A DNA stretch of 64,000 nucleotides from Centrapalus pauciflorus (taxonomy: Eukaryota > Streptophyta > Magnoliopsida > Asterales > Asteraceae), in assembly GCA_020465985.1 (NCBI GenBank), contig JAANYP010007143.1, forward strand, positions 159,820 to 223,819, written 5' to 3'. Every line of letters starts with the position of its first letter. The first letter of the stretch is position 1. This document shows positions 22,827-35,551 of the stretch, piece by piece. A model generated the notes under the pieces. It saw only the letters and a list, made by a program, of their open reading frames with translations, did not search any database and was not told the origin of the DNA. The translations under genes were made by a program, and so were the position numbers.

Positions 22827-25800
22827 TTACTTTGGGTTGCGCATTCCATTTAGTTGAATTAAATATTCAAACCATGACTTATCAAATGCTTTTGTAAATA
22901 AATCTGCATTATTATCGTCCGTTGCCACTTTTACCAATTTGATTAAGTTCTTTTCTGCACAATCACGAATAAAATGATGTCTTATGTCTATGTGCTTTGT
23001 TTTACTATGTTTAACTGGATTGTTAGTTATAGCAATTGTAGATTGATTGTCTATCCTAATTGGAGTTTGAGTGTTAGCCAAACCGTAATCCCGCAATTGT
23101 TGTTGTATCCACAGAACCTGTGAGCAGCAACTACCAGCATCAACATACTCGGCCTCGCACGTTGACACGGCTACCGACGTCTGTTTCTTGCATTGCCAGG
23201 ATACCAGTCTCCCTCCTAGGAATTGACAACCTCCAGTTGTTGACTTGCGCGTCAAGCTGCATCCTCCGTAGTCTGAATCCGTGAACGCCTCCGATTCCAG
23301 ATCACCCTCCGCATGATACCAAAGTCCCAGCTTCGGTTTCGACTTGAGGTATCGTAGAATCCGCTTCACAGCTTTCATGTGCATCTCTTTCGGATTAGCT
23401 TGAAACCTAGAACAAATACAAACAGCAAACATTATATCAGGACTTGAAGCAGTTAAATACATAAGTGATCCAATCATGGCCCGATATAATGTCGGATCCA
23501 ATTCGGTATCACTTTCAGTACCCGGTCCGAGATTGTGATTCACTTGAATCGGCGTGCTGAAATGTCCAGTCAATTTTGTTCCCTCCATCCCGAAGCATTC
23601 TAATATGTCATAGACATACTTCGTCTGATGGATAAACATACCATCCTTCTTCTGGTCAACTTGTAACCCCAAAAAGAAATTTAACTCTCCCATTGCACTC
23701 ATCTCGAATTTCGACTTCATCACCTTCTCGAAATCTTTGCACATTTGTTCGTCTGATGATCCAAAAATGATATCATCTACGTACACTTGTACCAAGATAA
23801 AATGTTCTCCCTTTCTCTTAACGAACAGCGTACTATCTATCCTACCCCTTTCAAACCCGTTTTCTAATAAATGGTTGGATAGAGTCTCATACCACGCCCT
23901 TGGTGCCTGATGCAATCCATATAGAGCCTTATCCAAACGATATACTCTATCAGGATATTTTGGATCTGTAAATCCGGGCGGCTATTCTACGTACACCAAC
24001 TCCTTCACTTTTCCATATAGGAAAGCACTCTTCACATCTAATTGATAGACCTTAAAGCCCTTGAAGGAGGCAAAAGCTAGAAACAACCTAATGGCTTCCA
24101 GCCTTGCTACTGGTGCAAACACCTCATTGTAATCGATTCCCTCCTCTTGGTTGAAACCCTTTACAACTAGCCTAGCCTTGTTGCGAGTGACTATACCCCG
24201 ATCGTCTCTTTTGCACTTAAAAACCCATTTGGTTCCTATGGCAACTTCCCCTCGAGGTAATGGAACTAACTCCCACACTTCTAGTTTCCTAGACTGCGAA
24301 AGTTCTTCCTGCATCGCTTCAACCCAGGAGTTATCCTTAAGTGCCATTTGCACATTCTTAGGCTCTACTTGCGATATGAAACAAGAATAGAGACAGGTAT
24401 GATATGCCTCGGAGTCATTTATCATCGACAACAACACAGTGTTGTTATTCACACTACTCCTAGTCTTCACACCCTCGTTAGGATTTCCTATGATGCTTTC
24501 TATAGGATGGTTCTTCTTAATCCTAGAGGTCTCTATCTCGTCCACTCTCAGATTATCTCCTAAGTTAGATCCTATTTCACCTAATGGGGGAACAGCCTCA
24601 GTTTCTACATTTTCCTCCTCGTGGACATTTTCCTCAGAGTTGGAACTTGTTGCTTGAGTCTGATTCTCAGTGGTAGGTGCTTCTGGATCAGCAACTTCTG
24701 GATATCCATCTTCAGTCGCAGTAGGCTCGGATGCGGATTGAAATGTAGTCCTCGGAAAGTTATGACCTTCGTCATTCAGATGTAACGTCGCCATGTCCTT
24801 TTCGATTGTACCTGCATTTTCATCCAAAGGAATGTTAAATGACTCAAATAATTTATCATAGTCAAATATCCATTCCGGACATGTTTGGGGTTCATGTGTA
24901 TAACTTGTGACTTCAATGTTATACACAATTTCGACTGTACCATTTGTTTTATTAAAAACCCGTTTGTTTGGTGAGTTCGGCACATAACCTAGGAAGTATC
25001 CTTCGTCAGCCTTTTCACCAAACTTAGGTTGATGTTTTGTTCGCAAAAGAGTGCATGGTACCCCAAACGGTTCGAAGCCAGTTAAATTAGGTGGTCGTTT
25101 ATTCAAAATTTCATAACAGGTTTTGTTCAAAGATTTGACAATTAGGACTCGGTTTAAAATATGACATGCGGTATTCACTGCCTTCCCCCAAAACATGGTA
25201 GGAAGCTTTGAATCCGACAGCATAGTCCTAGCTGCCTCAATTAGTGTCCGGTTTTTACGTTCGGCCACCCCATTTTGTTGAGGCTCATATGGTGCACTAA
25301 ATTGATGCACTATGCCCTTTGAGAGGCAATATACACCAATTACAGTGTTTTTGAACTCTGTTCCATTATCACTACGTATCCTTTTAACCCGTGTTCCATA
25401 GGAATTCTCCACTTGGTCTAAGAACCCGATGAGCTTGGAAGCCGTCTCGTCCTTTGTACCTAGAAAGAAAACCCAAGAAAATCGGAGTAATCGTCAGTGA
25501 TAACCAAACAATACCAACTACCTCCTATACTCCTTTTGTTGATTGGTCCGAATAGATCCATATGCAACAAATCGAATGTAGAGGTTATGGAAATCTGAGT
25601 CTTGGACTTGTGTGTCTTCTTTTGTTGTTTGCCCTTTTTGCATGGTAGACACTTGTCCTCGAATTGAAAACTCTTCATAGGCACACCTAGCACCAATCCA
25701 TTTTTCGTTATGTAGTTCATCTTTCTTAGGTGCAAGTGAGCCATGCGTCTGTGCCACAATACCGATTCCGTCTCCGAAGCTTTGGATAACAAACAGATTG

Positions 25801-26215
25801 GCCCCATCGAAGTCTCCGGCTTGTTCATATCAAGCATGTACAAGTCATTCTTCCTTGGTGCCCGCATCAATACCCATTCTTCAGGAATCTTGAATCCCGA
25901 TTTTAGCACTAACGCTTCAGTGTCAGTGAACAACACTGAATTCTTCTTGTCACAGATTTGAGATACACTAATGAGATTGTGAACCAGTTTATCAACGTGA
26001 TAAACTTGATCCAACTTGATCATCCCATTAGTGACCACTCCGGTACCCGTGATGTTTCCTCCTTTATTTCCCGCGAATGATACAAATCCCCGATTCCCAC
26101 CCTTGAAGTCTGTAAGGAGACTTCTTTCCCCTGTCATGTGCCTGGAGCATCCACTGTCGACGAACCATTTGTTGTTTGGACCTGTGGTAATCTCCTGCAC
26201 ATGTAAGAAAATAGG
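22827..26215 (-). pseudogene. pol: Copia pol, element A', nearly intact
   Basis: In frame with gag after one UAA. Protease WFVDSGCSRHMTG near 26150; pre-integrase LWHRRMAHLHLRK and CLPCKKGK near 25650-25740; integrase DDE residues in HMDLFGPI, RSDNGTEFKN and NGVAERKNR; RT with VYVDDIIFGSSD near 23770; RNase H with EAFTDSDYGGC, CEAEYVDAG and KHIDIRHHF; stop at 22827. Only two lesions: a one-base deletion near 25440 in integrase and a TAG at about 23980 (VYVE*PPGF) in RT. The catalytic residues are preserved, consistent with a recent insertion. Confidence 0.93.
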
Positions 26216-29065
26216 TTAGTTATCACGGGGAACCCAAGCCATAACTGACTTGGTTATACAATTCTCGTCCACATACTTAAACTCTTACAAATACCCATCT
26301 CGCCTTTCAGGTGACTTGGGTCGTTGAACAGGAGTTTGTTGTGGTGCCGAGTGATGTAAATTCACTATTTGCCTTTGAGTAGGCATTTGTTGTGGAGCTC
26401 TCGAAAAATTTCGATTATATTGCATTTCAGATTGTGATCCCTGAGCTCTTACCGGTGTGTGATGCCTTATAGGAGTGTGTGACCTAACCGGAGTGTATGC
26501 TCTGCTAGGTGTTGTGCTCCTATATTGTTGTTGAGGTCCAGAACTAGATTGATTTACGACTCTATTCGGTGAATTTGTCCTAACCACTTCTTTTGGTCCA
26601 ACCTTTACCGGTGGTTGTTTCACAACTTGTTTTGGTGCAGCCTGCACAGTTTTCTCGGTACTCTGAGAACTACTAGTGCTCGCCACATTCGTTGAGGGCT
26701 TAACAGGTGTTGGCTTCACTGTCTTAGGTGTAACTTCGGCTTTCCTAAGCGGACAGTTAGAAGCAACATGCCCCTTTTCATGACATCTGAAGCAGGACAT
26801 CTTATCTATGGACTTCTTGTGTGTGCCCTTAGACTTAGGTGTCTCACTAATGTCTTGGTCCTTTTGAACATCTATTGCGACTGGCTCATCGTCCTGATCA
26901 TTAAAATCAATTTTATGTTTTCCTGCAGGTGTTTCACTGGAGGAAGACACAAATTTGACTTTCTTAACCTTGACGGTTGTGTCAGTCACCTTATGTGTAT
27001 TTTCTACTACAGGCTCAGACATAGGTGCAGGTATGTCCTCTAAGTCTACTGATTTGTCAGTTTTCTCCTGAGGTTGAGGCACGTAGTTTGCATTAAAAGG
27101 TGGAGGAATTTCATGAAATCGTAGACCTACAGGCTTTTTAGATTGACGTTGAGCATCTAAAACTTTCCCAAGGTTCAGGCTTGAATTCCTAAACTTCTCT
27201 AGCTTACTATTGACCTCTGCTACCTTTACCTTTGTTTCAGCTAGCTCTATGTCTTTGTCCTTAAGATTTTTGGTCAAGGCCTCTACATGCTCATACATAA
27301 GCTCTAACCTAACACACTGCTCACTCAGTTTGTCTTTCAGAACTATTACATCTTGAGCATCAGCCTTAAGTTTTTCCTTAAGATCTTGCTTAATGTCGTT
27401 TAGGCTAGCGTTATCAGCTTTTAAAGACTCATTTTGAGCAGTTATGGTTTTATGTGATTCTAAGACTAGATTCAACCTATCGTTAGAAGTAACACATAAC
27501 AAGCATAATTCATGAAAAAGAGAGTAAGTCAGACTAACCTTTGTGTGGTCGGATTCCACGTTGGCCATTTGAGCGGCAAACTCCAGAAGCGTCTGATCAT
27601 TCGTCTTCTCCACCCACATCGGACTGCTGTCCCTTGTGGTCTGCTCTTCCCCTTCACATCCATTCTCCGTGACTTCAGCCATAAAAGCCCGAGCATTTGA
27701 TTCCGGATGTGAACTCCAGTCGTAAGTACCATCCAGCTGTCTGTCTCATGTGACATTTGATAGTAGACCAGCTAGATTGGCTTGACCGGCAGATGAACTC
27801 GGAAGGTATCGTTGTTGAGACTGATTCTGAAACTGTCCATGATGCTGGTTTTGCCCTTGGTATGTATCTACCTTCAGTCTCTGACATTCTCTGGCGAAGT
27901 GTCCCAGACCTTGACAATTGTAGCACTTTACCTTGGACTTATCAAATCCAATCCCCTTATTATTCATCGTCAAATTCCTCCCAGTTCGTTTGATGAATCT
28001 TTTAACCCGTTGGGTTACCATGGCCAGTTGCCATTTAAGGTCCATCTCCTCAAGATCGTTAGGGTCGACCTGATCATAGTCTTCATCCCAGAGAGCAGGA
28101 TCGTTTATCTTCCCCTGAACGCAGTTCCCGTATGTGGCCACAAATGAAGCAAGTAAGTTCAAATGTTCCTCGACCGATTTAGCACTCATGGGCATCTTAG
28201 AATAGCCCTGAGATGTTGATGCCTGTGGTGCTTGAGGCTGCGGTTCTTCCGATCTTCCTAATCCTAAGAACGCTCTGTTCAGAGTGTTATCAGACTCTGC
28301 TGGTGACGACGTTTCTCCGGTGAAAAACGTTGTAGCAGTCTTTAGATCAGCTGTCGCTGAAGGTTTTGTTGATTTTCCAAAATACATCGCTGGATTCTAG
28401 ACTTGTTCGTAATCCGTTTCGGCCTTCAGTAGCTCGAAATGATAAGCTCGCAACGTTCCCACTATATCTTCCAATGATTGGGTATAATACTTGTCCTCAT
28501 TAAGCTTTATCATTGCCACATACATAGCCCATTTGGCTGGTAAGGCATCAAGAAGCTTATTGTTCTTCTCAGTGTCATTATACTCAATTCCATGACTTTC
28601 AAGCTCTGTCAGTAGATGATAGAAGCGGGTGATGGTATCATCCAGCTGTTCATCCTTCAACGCCTTGAAAATTGCAAACTGTTGTTTCAACAGCTCCATA
28701 CGCTTTCTTCGAACTCTTGGATTACCCTCACATCTCTTTTCCAGTGACTCCCAAAGTTCCTTAGATGTCTTCTGAGTCCGGAATGTGTGTAGCATATCCT
28801 GAGGCAACGCCATTCGAATTATCGAGAAAGCTCTGTTCTCGGCTTCATAAAGTTTCTTATCATCTTCCTTCATCATCTGATATGATAAGACTCTCTGACG
28901 GCCTTCAACTTCAGAAATTTGTGGAATGTATCCTTCGTCAATACATACCCACATGCGCATGTCATTGAAACGAACAAAATCGGCAAACCGATCTTTCTAC
29001 CAGTAATAATCCTCGAGTTTCATCAGCTTAGGCGGAGTGTTTGCCTTCCCGACCTCGTGGTCCAT
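26216..29065 (-). pseudogene. gag: Copia gag, element A', with several stops
   Basis: ATG at 29065; natural UAA at 26216-26218 after MAWVPRDN. N-terminal UBN2/DUF4219-type region, first knuckle CYNCQGLGHFAREC near 27920, coiled coil near 27150-27480, second knuckle CFRCHEKGHVASNC near 26780, Ser/Thr/Pro/Gln-rich tail. Lesions: TAG at 28997-28999 replacing a Trp, a TAG near 28397 (Gln to stop), a break between gag parts near 27740, and TAA near 26286 (Lys to stop). About 950 codons in all. Confidence 0.9.
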
Positions 29066-29745
29066 TTCCAGGAATTTTTGAAGATTTGACATCTTTTCGA
29101 AAGTAATTGAGTTGAACTTAATTAATTTAATTCGAAACTAATTTGAGTTAATTATTTCGAATCTAGGTCAGATTCGAATATAATTAAATTCCAATTTATT
29201 TGGGATTAATTCGATTAAGTTTTGTAAGTCAATTAAATTCGAAACTAATGACAGATTCGAAAGTTCCTAAACTCGATGGTCAAGGCAAACTCGAACAATC
29301 AGCAGATTCGAAGCCCTATTCGACTCTAGACCAAATTCGAAACAAACTCGAATGTCAGCGGACTCGAGAACCTATTCGAAACTACCACAGACTCGAATCA
29401 AACTCGAAACAAACTTTATCAAACTCGAGAGGAGCGGATTTTGGTTAGACTCGAGACTAAGAATAACCCTAATTACTCCTAACAGATTCGAGCGCCGCAA
29501 ACTCGAAAAACGGATAACACTTCGATTTCTTTACGTTTTGCAGATTAAATCAATATTTTTACAACGAAAAATATTGATTTCGATCAAAAACGTGAAAAAT
29601 ACGAAGTATTTCCCGGATGACAATTTGCTAAGCTCGAAAAACACGAAAAACACGAATTTGAGAGAAAAACCGTCCAAAAAGCGTCAAGAAACCTAGAATG
29701 TATCTAGATGAACACGAAGAACACCCCGTAGGCTCTGATACCACT
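29066..29745 (-). other. 5' leader with primer-binding site, element A'
   Basis: PBS at 29732-29743, a perfect TGGTATCAGAGC on the minus strand. The rest is a leader of about 680 bp dense in TTCGAA/CTCGAG motifs, without a gene. Confidence 0.9.
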
Positions 29746-30401
29746 TGTAAGGTCTACCACTACGAGATCTATCTAGACGTGGAACCGTCAACGAGTGCGG
29801 AATCCTCGTTAACGGGTAGACGGAAACAACTCTCACCAGAAACACGGAGACTATCAGAAGCTGCACGAACTACATAAGAACGCACCTACGAACTGATTCT
29901 CTCCGAAACGACACTAACACTGATGATAAACTCGAAATCGCTTAATGCTTAATCACTCTCGAATTCTGCAAAAAGTCCGATAATATTTCGAGTCTATCCT
30001 TAATTATAGAGGCTAATTCGAGTCTGTCATGGGCCAAACTCGAATCCGGCCCAAGGCCCATTCGAGTTTGTCCTCACTGACACCCTCGAATCTGCCTAAG
30101 TGAGCATATTCGAATCTGTCTAACTGACCCATTCGAATCTAACCTAGATTCGAATCTTGGTCCTTAGACATTTCGAATTTACCTTTTAACATAATTAACT
30201 GAGTATTGAAACTTATGTTTTTACCTTATGATTGATTTTATCTTTGATCTTTATGTTTGAACTTCTTGTAATACGTTACATTAAGTTCAAACACACAAAC
30301 AATAATATTTATCAACCATATATAAACATATATATCTAATACTTGCTAAACCACAATGTTGGATCACTTAGACTGCTAACGTCACACAGGGTGTACCAAC
30401 A
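29746..30401 (-). repeat. 5' LTR of Copia A'
   Basis: 656 bp; partner of 16944-17598. The promoter should lie here, but no TATA box or start site could be assigned with confidence. Confidence 0.95.
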
Positions 30402-30406
30402 CTGTT
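30402..30406. repeat. Target-site duplication of Copia A', right copy
   Basis: CTGTT, matching 16939-16943. Confidence 0.95.
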
Positions 30407-32620
30407 GCCTAGAATAGACGATCTTTTCGACCAACTACAAGGAGCCAACTATTTCTCAAAGATCGATCTCAAATCTGGGTATCATCAGCTCAAAGTTCGT
30501 GAAGAAGATGTTCCCAAAACAGCTTTCCGTACCAGATACGGGCCTTACGAGTTTCTTTTTATGCCCTTTGGTCTTACAAACGCTCCTGCGGCATTCATGG
30601 ATCTAATGAACCGTGTTTGTAGGCCAATGCTTCACAAGTCTGTTATTGTCTTTATAGACGATATTCTCATCTACTCGAAATTTGAAGCTGAGCATGCTGT
30701 GCATCTTAGAGAACTGCTAGAGTTGCTGCGCAAGGAGCGACTTTACGCCGAGTTCTCTAAATGCGAATTTTGGTTGCGACAGGTGCTCACTATCTCGATT
30801 TATTCACTTTAAGTTTATCTTTTCTGTAATTTTCATGCTCATCGTTAACTTGTAAATCTTGTATCTTATCAGATACAATTTCTTGGACACGTGATATCCA
30901 GTGAAGGAATCGCTGTAGATCCTTCTAAAATGGAAGCCATTCAGAACTGGGAAGCTCCCAAATCAGTTATTGAGATCCGAAGTTTCTTGGGATTGGCGGG
31001 TTACTACCATCGATTCATTAAGGACTTCTCTAAATTAGCCGTGTCTCTTACTTCACTTACTCGCAAGAACATTCCCTTTATTTGGGAAGAAGCTCAAGAA
31101 ATTGCATTCCAAACTTTAAAGCAGAAACTCACCGAAGCACCTATTCTGGCTCTACCCGTAGGCAACGAAGACTTCGTAGTCTTCAGTGATGCCTCATATC
31201 AAGGACTCGGGTGTGTTCTGATGCAAAGAGGCCGAGTTATAGCATATGCTTCTCGTCAACTCAAGGATCATGAAAAGAGTCAGCCGACTCATGACCTTGA
31301 ACATGCTGCAGTGACTTTCGCGTTGAAAACGTGGTGTCATTATCTCTACGGCATCAAACGCCAGTTATATACGGATCACAAGAGTCTTAAATACATATTC
31401 AGTCAGAAGGAGCTCAACATGCGCCAACGACGCTCCATGGAACTTATAAAAGACTATGACTGTGAAATTCTGTATCACCCTGGCAAAGCAAACGTGGTGG
31501 CCGATGCATTGAGTCGTAAATCTTACTCCGCTAAATGTCTTTATACTCTGACTCATACTTCGTTTTCATCTACTCTGATCGATGAAATTCTTGTTGCTCA
31601 AGCCGAAGCCCTAAAAGAAGAAAACCTCAATTCTGAAGACATGAAAGGGCAACTTCAATTCTTAATCAATAGCCCTCGTGGCTTAAAGCTATTCAAGAAT
31701 CGTGTTTGATTTAGAAAGAAAATCCTTTCAGAAGCTCACTGTTCTAACTTCTCGGTATATCCTGGCAGTACCAAGATGTACAACGATCTAAAAGCTGAGT
31801 ATTGGTGGCCTGGTATGAAAAGAGACATATGCCAATATGTCGATAATTGTGTTACGTGCCGATTAGTCAAAGCAGAGCATCAGCAGCCTTACGGTAGTCT
31901 ATGCCTTTACCGATTCCCGAGTGGAAATTCGATCATATAACGATGGATTTTGTGACAAAGCTGCCGACTACACGGAGACAACATGATGCAATATTGGTGA
32001 TCGTGGATCGTTTAACCAAGGTCGCACACTTCATTCCGAATCGCGAGAACTATTCACTAGAGAAACTGGCTAAGATCTACATAGATGAAATCGTTACTCG
32101 ACACGGTGTGCCTTTGTCAATTGTTTCAGATCGCGACAGCCGGTTTACTTCGAGGTTCTGGAGTGCATTACAAGATGCATTTGGCACCAAGATCAGAATG
32201 AGCACGGTGTATGATCCGCAGCCTGATGGCCAAAGCGAGCGCACGATCCTTACACTCGAAGACATGCTGCGGGCTTGTGTACTCGAGTTTAGTGGTAACT
32301 GGGACGATTACTTGCCTCTTGTTGAATTCTCTTACAACAACAGCTATCACTCATCTATCAAAGCCGCACCTTTTGAAGCTTTATACGGTCGCAAGTGTCG
32401 AACACCTACTTGTTGGCATGAAGCCGGTGAAGCACCAATTACCGGTCCTGAATTACTTCAACAAACCAACGACAAGATCAGAATCATTCACCAGCGACTG
32501 GAAACTGCTCAATCTCGACAAAAGTCGTATCATGATCGGCGCCATAAGCCTTTAGAATTTCAAAAGGACGATTATGTGGAATTGAAAGTCTCGCCAATGA
32601 AAGGTGTATTTAGATTCGGC
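30407..32620 (+). pseudogene. pol: Gypsy E pol, second part (RT, RNase H, integrase)
   Basis: RT resumes with PRIDDLFDQLQGANYFSKID and keeps the catalytic VIVFIDDILIYSK near 30650. A GT-AG intron (30783-30872) follows. The RT/RNase H junction and RNase H come next (FSDASYQGLGCVL, TDHKSLKYI, NVVADALSRKSY). TGA at 31707-31709 replaces a Trp codon. The integrase zinc region (EAHCSNFSVYPG, CVTCRLVKAEH) has Tyr where the second zinc His normally sits. A one-base frameshift near 31895 precedes the integrase core (HITMDFVTKLP, SDRDSRFTSRFW, QSERTILTLEDML). The frame stops at the mitochondrial insertion and continues at 36339. Confidence 0.92.
30783..30872 (+). other. Spliceosomal-type intron in Gypsy E pol
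   Basis: 90 bp, GT at 30783 and AG at 30872, with a T-rich 3' half and an in-frame stop. Its removal restores the frame from FWLRQ to IQFLGHVIS. Element F has an intron at exactly the same codon boundary (43420-43503). Confidence 0.82.
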
Positions 32621-33790
32621 AGCCCTTCCCCTTTCCGGGTTTGGATTTTTCGCGTCGTTTCTGTCGTCGTGGTCGACTGTTCGTATCTCTTTCTCCAATT
32701 TCGGTCTTGATTACTTCACAAGATTGAATGGCCAATTCTCCTCCGGACTGAACTACAATGGTCTAATTATTTTGAAGAAGATATGTAGGCAATTCGGCGT
32801 ATACCCGGATGTCCTCTTTGCTTCCCAAGAGATTGGATTTAGGTAAAAGGGCCTTGTCGGCCACCACATTATTAGAAGTGAACAGCGGTGTTATGACCCG
32901 TTCACTTAATTGTTTAGGGTATTTGAAACTGATTCATTCACTTTATCATGCTAAGAATAGCTAGGATTTCCAGAAGAAGATGTCATTCGTTTGATGAAAA
33001 ATAAAAAGGAATATCGAAAATTCGAGTGGCTGAAGCTGAAGCAGCTACTAGCTAGAAGCTATCGCTTCGGGTCGAAGCACTAAAAGAAAAGGACCGGGAA
33101 AGGCGGCGGCATAGGAACCACGGGACCCCTACTAGTAAAGGGAAAACGGAAGTGCGCTACTGCGCACCAGCTGAAAAAGCCCTTGCTTTGACTATAGAAC
33201 CATGCCTGTCTGTTGGAGCGAATTGGATGATCGGGCCGAGGGCTGCCCCCTCTTCCCCTCACTCTCCTTTCCTTAATATGAACCTTGAGTCATCAAAGCC
33301 TTTCTGACTCGGCCTGGCCCGGTTAGGTAGACGGTTCCTTTTCCCCCCAGATTAATGAAGAAGGGAGAAGTCACTTGATACTTCCGAAGAACCGGAAGCG
33401 AATAAAGGATCACCCTAAGATGATCATCTCATGGCTATTGAGAACGAATCAAATCAGATGGTTCTACTTTTGACTTGCTCCTACGGAATGCGGGGTTCAC
33501 TGAGCAAAGGAGTCGGCCAATGTTACATTTTTTTAGACTCCACCTTCGAGAAACTACTAAAGGGAAAAAATATTCTTATTTTTTTCAACTCATTTATATT
33601 TAATCCATTTTTTCTGGCTTGGCTAGGCGGGATAGCCGAGCCACAACCACTTCATTCTAGATTGGTCTCTTAGGATACTTTCTTCCTTATTAAGATTGAG
33701 AGCCAGCTCTTTGTGAGCATCTATTTCACTGTGAGGCTGTAGATCGCATTGACTTTCGGGTCCTTTTCATTAATGGAAAGGTCTTTCGCC

Positions 33791-33895
33791 AGGTGCTCTT
33801 ATTTTACGACGGTAGGGAGGATTGCTTCCATTACTGACTAGAAAGACACCAAATTCTCCTTTAGGTGCTTCAACTGCGCTATAGGTAGAAGGAGC
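33791..33895 (-). pseudogene. nad7: nad7 exon fragment (mitochondrial NADH dehydrogenase subunit 7)
   Basis: 35 open codons on the minus strand, from APSTYSAVEAPKGEFG to YRRKIRAP, match the end of plant mitochondrial nad7 exon 4 (49-kDa-type subunit of complex I). The match stops at KIRAP, the known exon 4/intron 4 border. Upstream of APSTY the sequence diverges from nad7, so the fragment was recombined before or during transfer. Not expressed as a gene here. Confidence 0.88.
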
Positions 33896-35443
33896 CGCTG
33901 GTTGATCTGATCGGACCCCGCACACGCGAGAGCCCAGCCCGAGAGGAATGCATGGTTCCCCGGCGCTTCATGGGACGGACGTTCGGTTAATATGACATAG
34001 ATCGAAGAATGGGACAGAGCGGATGGCTACTAGCTGACTTCTTCCTGTCACTCGTACAGATCTGATTGAAGAATTTCTGGGGGCACTAGCACAAGCAAAA
34101 AGGGTGGAAAAGTCTACTGTTTGAAAGAGAGTAAAACAACCCGAAATCCCAGGAACCTGGTGTTGATGAACAAGTTCCGGAAGCATGCGAACAATACTTG
34201 GGATCGCGGCTCGTACCAGTAAAGCCACAGAAATCAAAGAAGGCGCATGAAGGAAGGCAGTAGCACTAGAAAAGACGGTGCATGAGGGAGAGAATGATGT
34301 TGCTCTCATACCAGATGCTTTGAGCAAACTAGCCTATCTCCACAAAGGGAAGATTCATGAATGAAATCATAGATTAACCAAGACGATTTAAGGAAGAATT
34401 GCGGCCTAGTCAACTAGCTTCTCAACTTCCTTTCATCTGCAGGATCATCGGATAGCTATGAATGGCATAACGGAAGAAAGGACCGAGCTGATTCTATAGC
34501 TGCCTATTCTGTAACAGTGGATTCTAGCACAACAACTTGAGGAGGCCGATCACGAATGCTATAGGTGTGGGAGCGATCCTGGTCAGGGAAGGCTAAGACG
34601 GCGCCTCGCATATGGGTAGCAAGAGGGCGCTTATGCCCCGACGGTGGGGCCTTATGGGGAAGGGCCCAGCCCAATAGGGACAACACACCCCCCACTTCAA
34701 GCGCACCTCTGTATCGACTTTGCTGGCATATTCTTAGAGTGTTCTAACAGGTTCAGGAAAGGAAGAGGGACCCAGACAAAGTACAGAGGTCTTGCGAGGC
34801 GGTCGTTGGGATCGAATCTTCCTGGCAGCGGCCGAGAAGACTGTTTTTTTAATGGGGATTATAGTGTTTTAGCGGAAACGCGACCGGATATAGTCATGTT
34901 CGTTTTGCTTTGATTGTGCATGATGAACTGGGTGAACAAACTGGAGGAGCTTGACAGGATGGCTTGGTAAGCAAGCAAGCAGTTATGTAGGCGCCAACTC
35001 CTGTTCTTTCTCTTCTTTCTTTTTTATCATCAAAAGAAGATTGCTGGAAGAATAGAGATCCGGTCTTTCGTTCGCAACAAGGTAGCAAATGCTATTCGTA
35101 CAGTAGTGGAGCAAGGTATGCAACGAGCGGAAGTTATGAAAAGAAAGGGCTTTTTCATCAGGGTGCGAAGGTTTGGAACCTTATACAAACAAAGAGTGTT
35201 TTCTTTCAAATGACAACTGCCTCTTCCTGCTGCGAGACTGATCATGAAACACCATGAGCAGCAGGATGTTGAGGTCCGAAATTCGAAGTGAATGAAGGCT
35301 TTCCTACTTCTAATATAATCTTCTAAGGTCATCTCCTCTTCTACTTCTGAAGTTACCACGGTCTGTCATCAAGCCTCATAGGCAAAAGAGAAAGCTAAAC
35401 AGGGGTTCAGGATTGAGTTCACTGGCCCTCGGAAGTCGCCTAT

Positions 35444-35551
35444 TTCGCCGTCAAAGTGCCTATGGTACCAGTTCATATTTGGTTACCCGAAGCTCATGTA
35501 GAGGCACCTACGGCAGGATCCGTCATCTTGGTGGGAATTCTTTTAAAATTG
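35444..35551 (+). pseudogene. nad4: nad4 exon fragment (mitochondrial NADH dehydrogenase subunit 4)
   Basis: 36 open codons, FAVKVPMVPVHIWLPEAHVE through GSVILVGILLKL, match plant mitochondrial nad4 at the end of exon 1. The piece includes the conserved complex I antiporter-like motif WLPEAHVEAP. The sequence then leaves the gene, consistent with intron 1. No stop or frameshift is present, so the transfer is probably not old. Confidence 0.9.

Larger units (their letters stand above)
16944..30401 (-). mobile_element. Complete Copia LTR retrotransposon A' (Sirevirus-like), 13.46 kb
   Basis: Both LTRs (16944-17598 and 29746-30401), a perfect PBS, a PPT and a 5-bp CTGTT target duplication are present. 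In transcript order from the right: 5' LTR, leader, gag, pol, about 2.1 kb non-coding, an extra ORF of about 1,000 codons, PPT, 3' LTR. Extra PPT-like tracts (18735, 18869) inside the extra ORF are a Sirevirus trait. The LTRs differ by about eight substitutions and one indel, so it is recent. Coding damage is slight: about four lesions in gag, two in pol, two in the extra ORF. Confidence 0.96.

Noticed and set aside
29090..29670. TTCGAA clusters as heat-shock elements
   Set aside because: Heat-shock elements need nGAAnnTTCn spacing; the TTCGAA palindrome does not have it.
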